The notes under the pieces: generated by a model
What the model saw: the letters and a program-made list of their open reading frames with translations, nothing else
Told to the model about the DNA's origin: nothing
The model's database searches: none
Source of the DNA: Nostoc paludosum FACHB-159
GTDB lineage: Bacteria > Cyanobacteriota > Cyanobacteriia > Cyanobacteriales > Nostocaceae
DNA: 64,000 nucleotides
Reading direction: 5' to 3'
Assembly: GCF_014698835.1 (NCBI RefSeq)
Contig: NZ_JACJTU010000007.1
Span: 124,001-188,000, forward strand
Position numbers and translations under genes: made by a program
Shown: in pieces, positions 57,865-64,000 of the stretch
How the letters are laid out: each line of letters starts with the position of its first letter
Position numbering within the stretch: position 1 is the first letter of the stretch

Positions 57865-59313
57865 TTAACCTAAGATTAAGCCACTACGAGGAGTAAATGT
57901 GAAGTTGAGATATCCTGCTTGAAATTGCCAATGATTTTGCTGTTCAGGATATGTAAGTAATGTTTTTTTGATTTCAGTTAGCGATGATAGTTGAATACTA
58001 ACCTTTGCTGTTGAGCTACCTGCATTGATAGCAATGATTACATTTTCTGTTGCTAACCTTCGACTGAAGATATAAACTTGTTCTTGGGCGTATAAGGTTT
58101 GATATTCACCAATTCTTAATGCTGGATAATTATGACGGAGTTTGATGAGTTGACGATGAAATTTTAAAATTTTTTCATCCCATTCTTTCTGCTCAGGAAA
58201 ACCTCGACGACAGTCGGGATCGTAACTCCCAGTTAAACCAACTTCATCTCCATAATATATACAAGGTGCGCCGGGGAAAGTGAATAATAATAATGTTGAT
58301 AAATATAAACTAGGGCGATCGCCTCCTGCCACATCTATTAACCTAGCTGTATCATGATTGTTGATACCGTTGAGTTGGGTTAATTGAATTTCCCAAGGAT
58401 AACGTTCTAGTAATTGATTAATTTCCTCCCCATATCTAGCCGCATCTGCTGGTGGTGGTGGTGCATATTCGGCCAAATGACCTTTAACTTGGCGATCGCC
58501 CACAATAAAAGCTGTGGTAGCGTTAAGAAAAGGCAAACTTGAAACGCCATCAAATTGTGTTCCATCTAACCACTCAGTGGCCTCCATTGGAATTTCTCCA
58601 ACAATATAAGCTTGGGGATTAATAGCCTTTACTCGTTCCCGAAACTCTTGCCAAAATCCAGGTGTTTTGATGTAATCTGCTGAATCTAAACGCCAACCAT
58701 CTGCACCGCGTTGAATCCAATATTCACCTACGCGCATAATATATTCGCGTACACCTGAATTATTGGTGTTCAACTCTGGTAAAGCCCGAAAGCCACACCA
58801 AGAAGCATAATTAGCGGGGCGAGATTCATCATAGGGTGAGATAGGCCAACCTTCAATTTTGAACCAATCAAACCAAGGAGAATTTTGACCATTTTCTAAA
58901 ATATCATTGAAAAAATAAAAGCCTCTACTAGCATGATTAAAAGTTCCATCTAAGACAAGTTTAATATTACGGCGATGAACTTCTGCAAGCAGATTTGTAA
59001 ATGCTTCTTCACCGCCTAATAAGGGATCTACTTGATAGTAATCAAGGGTATGATAGCGATGATTGCTCGCAGAGGTAAAAATAGGGTTGAGGTAAATCGC
59101 ATTAATCCCTAAATCTTGTAAATAATCTAGTTTTTCAATTATTCCCCAAAGGTTTCCTCCTTTATAACCATTAAATGTAGGCGGAGCATTCCAATCTTCC
59201 AATGGTACATTCAGTAACCAACTTTGGTGTGCTGGAACACTCCGAGCAAAGCGGTCAGGAAATATTTGATAGAAAACGGCGTGTTTTACCCAATCAGGTG
59301 TATTAATCTGCAT
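57865..59313 (-). CDS. GH13 alpha-amylase family enzyme
   Basis: A 482-residue (beta/alpha)8 enzyme with all GH13 regions: region I in DGTFNHASRG, region II GWRLDSADY (Asp210 nucleophile), region III IVGEIPME (Glu240 acid/base) and region IV NGINNHDTAR (Asp). YQIFPDRFARS at the start and the neopullulanase-like architecture without a signal peptide suggest a cytoplasmic enzyme acting on maltodextrins or related glucans. It is upstream of the glycosyl-sugar genes on the same strand; one possibility is control of glucan supply, but this is inferred. Confidence 0.94.
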   Translation of the reverse strand: MQINTPDWVKHAVFYQIFPDRFARSVPAHQSWLLNVPLEDWNAPPTFNGYKGGNLWGIIEKLDYLQDLGINAIYLNPIFTSASNHRYHTLDYYQVDPLLGGEEAFTNLLAEVHRRNIKLVLDGTFNHASRGFYFFNDILENGQNSPWFDWFKIEGWPISPYDESRPANYASWCGFRALPELNTNNSGVREYIMRVGEYWIQRGADGWRLDSADYIKTPGFWQEFRERVKAINPQAYIVGEIPMEATEWLDGTQFDGVSSLPFLNATTAFIVGDRQVKGHLAEYAPPPPADAARYGEEINQLLERYPWEIQLTQLNGINNHDTARLIDVAGGDRPSLYLSTLLLFTFPGAPCIYYGDEVGLTGSYDPDCRRGFPEQKEWDEKILKFHRQLIKLRHNYPALRIGEYQTLYAQEQVYIFSRRLATENVIIAINAGSSTAKVSIQLSSLTEIKKTLLTYPEQQNHWQFQAGYLNFTFTPRSGLILG

Positions 59314-59332
59314 AGATTAATTTTTAATTAAT

Positions 59333-60145
59333 TTAAACTACGAGTGCGGGAGATAAGTATCGATTTATCGTTTCTCCTTTAGTACGTATTAATTTATCAA
59401 TCACTTCTTCAAATAATTGATCTGTCACCATTATGCCTTTGTGACATTGATTTCTAAAAGATAGACATAAGTTAGCAGCATAAACAGGCGATTCCAATGC
59501 TTCTGCGTACAATTGGAGAATCGATGTTTCGTCTTCAACAAGTCCATGCATCAGGATAGGACTAAAAAGCCCCATGTTTAGAAAAAGGGGCAATTCAATA
59601 ATTTCAGAAAGCTTAGATAAAAATTTTGTGCTAACCGCTAGTCGAGACAAGTTGCCTGTATGATTTTTCATGATTGATTTACAGGCATATATGTAAAAAT
59701 CCAAAAAATCATTTCTTTTTTTAAAAAACACCATCGAGTTAGTTACTTTTTTTAGGCAGAATATAGGCCCTTCTCCAAAGTTTTTATCATATTCTGTATC
59801 CAACCAAAATTCGCGGCATAGTAAATAGTCTTCTGTAGTCTCGATTGTTAATTTATCGGGATCGAAAACTACGATATCAGCATCCATCCAAATAGTTTGA
59901 TCGTATCCTTCTTCGAGAAATTCTTTAGCTATTTCTAGCCTAGCTAGGTCTGCAATGATGTTAATTTTTCCCTGGGATTTTTCTTGATACCAATCTGGAA
60001 CATAGTCAAAAAAATTATCTTTTCTCTGGTAATCAAAGCCCTTCAATTCTGCCCAATTTTTCACTGTTTGCATACAGGTTTCCAGCCAAGCTGGTGTTTC
60101 ATCTCCGTGATAGGATTGATAAACAATAGTTTTCATTTCAATCAT
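59333..60145 (-). CDS. DXD-motif glycosyltransferase-like protein
   Basis: A 270-residue protein with the GT-A pattern: N-terminal beta strand KTIVYQSYHGD, ADLARLEIAKEFLEEGYDQTIWMDADIVVF containing the metal-binding DAD, and a pocket-type middle. No signal peptide. The ATG overlaps the stop of the upstream HAD gene by 4 bp (ATGA), so the two are translationally coupled and the phosphatase may act on its product or precursor, as happens in sugar-phosphate synthase/phosphatase pairs such as glucosylglycerate synthesis. The family (GT8-like or a capsule type) could not be set by eye. Confidence 0.75.
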   Translation of the reverse strand: MIEMKTIVYQSYHGDETPAWLETCMQTVKNWAELKGFDYQRKDNFFDYVPDWYQEKSQGKINIIADLARLEIAKEFLEEGYDQTIWMDADIVVFDPDKLTIETTEDYLLCREFWLDTEYDKNFGEGPIFCLKKVTNSMVFFKKRNDFLDFYIYACKSIMKNHTGNLSRLAVSTKFLSKLSEIIELPLFLNMGLFSPILMHGLVEDETSILQLYAEALESPVYAANLCLSFRNQCHKGIMVTDQLFEEVIDKLIRTKGETINRYLSPALVV

Positions 60146-60897
60146 CCTCTATAAAATCCGAAGTATTCTAATCCTTCTAAAATTCCAGCTGCAAAATTAC
60201 CTTTTGCTAGATAGCGTTTTCCTGGTGGTGAATTTTTATGCCAGTTTAATATTTCTGACCGGGCATTACCAACGATAATGGCGGGACAAAGCATATTTTG
60301 AAACATCGACAAATCATTACCTGAATCTCCACAAATCACAGTTTGTTCATCAGTAAAGCCTAAACGCTGTTGCACGAAAATAGCGGCTGAAGCTTTATTT
60401 GCGGACGCAGGCAATATGTCTAAAAATCCGCCATCATAAGAATCTACCATTTGCACTGCTATGCCTTGATTCTGGAGAATTGCTTTTAAATGCGGGACTG
60501 TAACAGATAACCCATCTAAGCAGGTGTAATAGGTAACTTTGAAGGCAGTTTGTTCTGTGGAAGGCTGGAGAACAAGGCAAGGAAATCGTTTTGCGACCTC
60601 TAATATTATTTCTCGATTCCAATATTGGGAGATTTTAGTTTGCCATTCATCATCGGGGTTATTGTTACCTGGATAGTATATTTCTGTACCAACAGCCACC
60701 ATTAATATATCAGGTTCTAATAGTTCTTTTTGGGCAATTAATTCTTGATAAAGGGGGAGCGATCGCCCTGTAGTATAGGCAATAACTGTACCGTAATTTT
60801 GGCGTTGCTCGTGTAGCCATTGATTTAATTTATTTAAAGCTACATCGTCACCGACTAAGGTGTGATCTAAGTCGGTCACAAATAAAAATTTAGCCAC
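60142..60897 (-). CDS. HAD-IIB family, sucrose-phosphatase-like hydrolase
   Basis: A 251-residue HAD phosphatase of the sucrose-6-phosphate phosphatase type: Asp9/Asp11 in FVTDLDHTLVGDD, YTTGRSLPLYQEL, MVAVGTEIYY, and GDSGNDLSMF. These match SPP better than the relatives at 36125 and 54311. Its stop overlaps the start of the DXD glycosyltransferase gene. It probably dephosphorylates sucrose 6-phosphate or a similar sugar phosphate. Confidence 0.88.
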   Translation of the reverse strand: MAKFLFVTDLDHTLVGDDVALNKLNQWLHEQRQNYGTVIAYTTGRSLPLYQELIAQKELLEPDILMVAVGTEIYYPGNNNPDDEWQTKISQYWNREIILEVAKRFPCLVLQPSTEQTAFKVTYYTCLDGLSVTVPHLKAILQNQGIAVQMVDSYDGGFLDILPASANKASAAIFVQQRLGFTDEQTVICGDSGNDLSMFQNMLCPAIIVGNARSEILNWHKNSPPGKRYLAKGNFAAGILEGLEYFGFYRG

Positions 60898-61844
60898 TAT
60901 TACTCCTGAATGAAGAAGTTGCCGATTCTATTTACATCAATATTTAAATTCAGTAACAATTCTCAAATTTAGTCAGCAAACAGGGGCGAAAAATCTTTAT
61001 CTAATTTAAACAACTAGTGGAGAAAGCTGCGAAATAATCAGTTTTTAATTTATTTTTATGCTCTGGTTCATCATTATACCTGTTTGCAAACATCTGTCAA
61101 AGGCAATTGCTATTACAAGTTGTTTACATTTTATCAAAAAACTTTGTATGACATAAACTTTCTTGGTAATTTCAATGCGATACCTCTTCTTAACTGTCTT
61201 AACTGTCTTAACTGTCCGCTTAACTGTCTTAACTGTCTTAACTGTCCGCTTAACTGTCTGAATTTGCTATTGCATTTTGAATGCAAAAATAAGATAGTAT
61301 TAAAACACTAATTTTTTTAAACGCTCTTATACTCAACCACCATAGACTTCGCCACCAAACTTTTGTATTACATGGAAGTCAATCTTTGCCACATCAGGAA
61401 ACACTGCTAAAGTCAGAATGTATCATTAGAAAAATTAATGAGTGCAATTAATCTTGAGGTATGTGTGATTTATTAAGTTTTGAAAAATGGCTCTGTCCAA
61501 TGGTGTTTTGAAAAAAAGATGGGTTTAAAGCTAATAAAATTCATGCGGTAAAATTCGGCATGTCAAACAAGCTTTATGCCTAGCTATCAGACTTAATTTG
61601 TCTACTTGAGCAAATTGAAATCTACTGTCAAATAAGTAATTATTGAGATTTCAATAGTTTGCTAGCGATTGAAAATCTTAAATATTTGTGTAAATTCAAA
61701 AAAGGGTACGATTTTAATTTTATTATTCCCTTGGTAAAAGTTAGTTTAATTTTTATTAAAAAATGAACTAAGTATAAGAAAATCTTTTTTATTTTTCAAA
61801 AAATAAAAAAGTATTGCTCAGAAATGTAATTCTAGGTAAAATCA
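60898..61844. other. 950-bp divergent intergenic region
   Basis: AT-rich, no gene supported. It holds the TTAACTGTC repeat (61190-61260); the frame that crosses it reads LNCLNCPLNCLN and is repeat translation. Promoters for the two divergent gene sets must be here. Confidence 0.6.
61190..61260. repeat. TTAACTGTC tandem repeat, second site
   Basis: TTAACTGTC units are arranged as a 30-bp higher-order unit (three TTAACTGTC copies plus CGC), seen twice and then partly. Confidence 0.9.
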
Positions 61845-62492
61845 ATGCCTTCAGTACAGCAGCAACTATACTCCTTTTCTACTGATTACTTTAGCCAACT
61901 AGCTAATCTTGGAGAAAAATTTCAGGTAACAGATTGCCAAGGCAAATCTTTTACAAATTCTCACGGGATTAACCTAGCTGCTGATTTAATAAATCAGCAA
62001 CATCAACAGCAGCGAAAAGTTATTTTCATTGGAAATGGAGGGAGTGCAACTGTAGCTAGCCATCAAGCCATTGACTTCTGGCGTAATGGTAATATTCCAG
62101 CGATCGCTTTTAATGATAGTGCTTCAATCACCTGCATTAGTAATGACTTTGGTTACGAACAAGTATTCAGCAAGCCAATCTCTACATTTGCCCAATCTGG
62201 AGATATTTTATTTGCAATTAGTAGTTCTGGGCAATCAGAAAACATCCTCGCAGGTGTTCGCCAAGCAATAAAGATGGATTGCCATGTAATTACCCTTTCA
62301 GCCTTTCAACCGAATAATCCTTTGCGTCAAATGGGACATTTGAATTTTTATGTTCCAACTATGTCTTATGGTTTTGCAGAAATCATGCATTTATGTATCT
62401 GCCACTGCATTATAGATGGGTTAGTTAAAGGTGCTTTACCTAGTAGAGATGCAAATAACTATCTGAGTTTTCATGAAATTCAAGCATCTTAA
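61845..62492 (+). CDS. gmhA: SIS-domain phosphoheptose isomerase-like protein
   Basis: A 215-residue SIS-domain protein of GmhA type. The sugar-binding motifs are FIGNGGSATVASHQAIDFW (62-80) and AISSSGQSENIL (125-134), with a C-terminal helix holding EIMHLCICHCIIDG, as in sedoheptulose-7-phosphate isomerase. It should convert sedoheptulose 7-phosphate to D-glycero-D-manno-heptose 7-phosphate. The HldE-like gene begins 58 bp later, so they form a heptose operon. The phosphoheptose role is supported by this neighbour and by gmhB in the window. Confidence 0.9.
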   Translation: MPSVQQQLYSFSTDYFSQLANLGEKFQVTDCQGKSFTNSHGINLAADLINQQHQQQRKVIFIGNGGSATVASHQAIDFWRNGNIPAIAFNDSASITCISNDFGYEQVFSKPISTFAQSGDILFAISSSGQSENILAGVRQAIKMDCHVITLSAFQPNNPLRQMGHLNFYVPTMSYGFAEIMHLCICHCIIDGLVKGALPSRDANNYLSFHEIQAS

Positions 62493-62550
62493 ACTTATGC
62501 AAGTTCTACACAAATTACCTGAATGTAATTGCCGCAAAATTTAGGATTCC

Positions 62551-64000
62551 ATGAAACTAGCAATCAGTACTGAAAAAAGTCTTGACTTTGAAACCTGTGC
62601 AGAGGTGTTTGCTATCTACCGAGAACAGGGGCGCAAAATCGTTCTCTGCAATGGTGTATTTGATTTGCTGCACCCCGGACACATTGCTCACCTGCAAGCA
62701 GCCAAAGCAATGGGAGATTTGTTAGTAGTCTCTTTAACTGCGACTCCCTACATTAACCGAGGCCCCGGAAGACCAATATTTTCTGATGAATTGCGCTTGA
62801 GTTCCATAGCTGCTTTAGCTTGTGTTGATTACGTAATTTTAACCCCGGCGGTAACAGCTTTAGAAGTAATTGAAAAAGTGCGTCCGCATATTTATTGCAA
62901 GGGTGATGAATATGCACAGACCGAAAAAGATGTAACCCACAATATTGACAAAGAAATTGCCCAAGTTAGAGCTTATGGCGGTGACATTCGCTATACCCAA
63001 GAAATTACTTTTAGCTCAACGCGGTTAATTAATAATTACCTTGATGTTCTTCCTTCAGACTTAAAAGATTACGCCAGCGATTTTAGTCAGAAATATAGTT
63101 TTGAGCAGATTACAGATGCTGTAGATGCAATGCAGCATCTCAATGTTTTAGTACTTGGCGATATCATTATTGACGAGTTTGTTCACTGTACTGTTCAGGG
63201 TTTAACTTCCAAAGGTAGAGCGCCTTCGACTCGCTTTCTGAAAAAGGAACAGCATTTAGGGGGAGTTTTTGCCATCGCTCGCCATCTGTCCAGTTTCGCC
63301 AAGTCTGTCACTCTAGCTAGCGCTATCGGTAGCGAACCAGATGTACATCGCTTAATTGCCAATCATGTGAATGGTTCGCTGCATCTGAATTTACAGTGTG
63401 CAGAGAATTATTCCACTGTCACCAAGCGTCGTTATATTGAACAACAAGGGGCAACAAAGGGTTATACGCAACTATTTGCGATTAACTCGATGAATGAAGA
63501 GGGATTAATACCTCAAGAACGCCAAAAACTCTTGGATTCTTGGGAAAAGTTACTCAAAAATTGCGATTTAGTGGTTTTGGCAGATTACGGTCATGGACTG
63601 ATTGATGCATCTGCCATTGAATTGATTCAAAACCAAGCACCATTTCTCGCTTTGAATTGTCAAACAAACAGTGCTAATTACGGTTACAACTTAATTAGTA
63701 AATATCAACGAGCTGATAGCTTTTGTATAGACGAGCAAGAAATTCGCCTCGCCTTTTCTAACCGCCACGGAAATCGAGATGAGTTATTAAAACGTTTGCA
63801 ATATCATCTAGGAGCGCAACAAGGTTGGTTAACTTTGGGCGCTGCGGGTTCTTTGGCAATTCAAGCCAATGGAGAGATGGAAGTTACCCCAGCAATGACA
63901 CAACAAGTCAAAGATACCACAGGTGCGGGAGATGCCTTTTTTGCTCTAGCTAGTTTGAGCGCCAAATTAGATTTACCTTTGCAGTTGGGATCGTTTTTAG
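62551..64000 (+). CDS. hldE: HldE-like heptose kinase/nucleotidyltransferase with reversed domain order (3' end cut by window)
   Basis: The frame opens at ATG 62551 and is still open at the window edge, giving at least 483 residues. Residues 30-165 are a nucleotidyltransferase domain: NGVFDLLHPGHIAHL (HxGH at 41-44), CKGDEYA, ITFSSTRLIN. Residues from about 195 are a PfkB-type kinase: LGDIIIDEF, HLGGVFAIARHL, DYGHGLI and TTGAGDAFFAL, with the catalytic Asp near 461. Canonical HldE has the kinase first and the nucleotidyltransferase second, so the order here is reversed. It would phosphorylate heptose 7-phosphate at C1 and form the ADP-linked sugar. The gene follows the isomerase by 58 bp. Confidence 0.88.
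   Translation, partial: MKLAISTEKSLDFETCAEVFAIYREQGRKIVLCNGVFDLLHPGHIAHLQAAKAMGDLLVVSLTATPYINRGPGRPIFSDELRLSSIAALACVDYVILTPAVTALEVIEKVRPHIYCKGDEYAQTEKDVTHNIDKEIAQVRAYGGDIRYTQEITFSSTRLINNYLDVLPSDLKDYASDFSQKYSFEQITDAVDAMQHLNVLVLGDIIIDEFVHCTVQGLTSKGRAPSTRFLKKEQHLGGVFAIARHLSSFAKSVTLASAIGSEPDVHRLIANHVNGSLHLNLQCAENYSTVTKRRYIEQQGATKGYTQLFAINSMNEEGLIPQERQKLLDSWEKLLKNCDLVVLADYGHGLIDASAIELIQNQAPFLALNCQTNSANYGYNLISKYQRADSFCIDEQEIRLAFSNRHGNRDELLKRLQYHLGAQQGWLTLGAAGSLAIQANGEMEVTPAMTQQVKDTTGAGDAFFALASLSAKLDLPLQLGSFL

Noticed and set aside
61190-61260. Regular repeat arrays considered as CRISPR
   Set aside because: Units are 7-9 bp in direct tandem with no spacers; none of the arrays has the 25-40 bp repeat/spacer pattern.
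61084-61311. 75-residue plus-strand frame rich in LNCLNCPLNC
   Set aside because: It is a translation of the TTAACTGTC tandem repeat without ribosome site.

Overview
The window looks like chromosomal DNA of a filamentous, Nostoc/Calothrix-type cyanobacterium (Nostocales). The evidence is the very frequent HIP1 palindrome GCGATCGC in genes and gaps, many short tandem repeats in intergenic DNA (runs of GGGCATT, GAATTCA, TTAACTGTC, GGGAGGTGT), cyanobacterium/plastid families (a GUN4 domain, a fibrillin-like protein, ClpS beside DUF2103), and very large hybrid histidine kinases. No rRNA, tRNA, CRISPR array or intact transposase was seen.

Left part (1-21.3 kb). An ABC exporter enters from the left edge. 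It is followed by a FecCD/FecE-type ferric-siderophore importer (two permeases and an ATPase, no binding protein in view) and, divergently, a periplasmic Ntn-hydrolase acylase of the penicillin/AHL acylase class. Next come a FetA/YbbL-like ATPase without a permease, an unusual protein that appears to join an EF-G domain IV to a GUN4 domain, a fibrillin-like protein, an SGNH hydrolase, a tiny one-helix membrane protein, a PlsY-like/PEP-synthase-like fusion, folE, a TIGR03032-type protein, a KTSC-domain protein, moaE, two proteins of unknown role, and the DUF2103-clpS pair.

Signalling block (21.4-34 kb). A 2140-residue soluble hybrid kinase carries 11 near-identical 92-residue HAMP units, GAF, HisKA/HATPase and three receivers. 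An intergenic-type tandem repeat is translated inside it. After a 1.25-kb repeat-filled gap comes a CheB-CheR-PAS-kinase-receiver fusion, convergent with a single-domain response regulator.

Carbohydrate block (34.9-64 kb). This holds class I fructose-bisphosphate aldolase, a sucrose-phosphatase-like HAD protein, a GH31 glucosidase, an SDR, a TIM-barrel isomerase, and an epimerase-YjbQ-DegT aminotransferase operon. A long polysaccharide/surface-sugar region follows: GT61, GmhB, transketolase, two tandem-duplicated acyltransferase-3 proteins, MATE exporter, HAD phosphatase, MBOAT plus SGNH O-acetylation pair, GH13 enzyme, DXD glycosyltransferase and another HAD phosphatase. Finally, on the plus strand, come a GmhA-like isomerase and a HldE-like enzyme running off the right edge.

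Together, transketolase (source of sedoheptulose 7-phosphate), GmhA, HldE and GmhB make an almost complete route to an ADP-heptose-type donor. The acyltransferases, glycosyltransferases and exporter suggest that the product is an acylated exopolysaccharide or glycolipid. The HldE-like protein has its nucleotidyltransferase domain before its kinase domain, the reverse of the usual order. The most unusual items are this reversed HldE, the EF-G-IV/GUN4 fusion, the multi-HAMP kinase with a translated repeat, the PlsY/PEP-synthase fusion, and several dispersed palindromic or MITE-like repeats. All assignments rest on reading motifs by eye; no database search was run.
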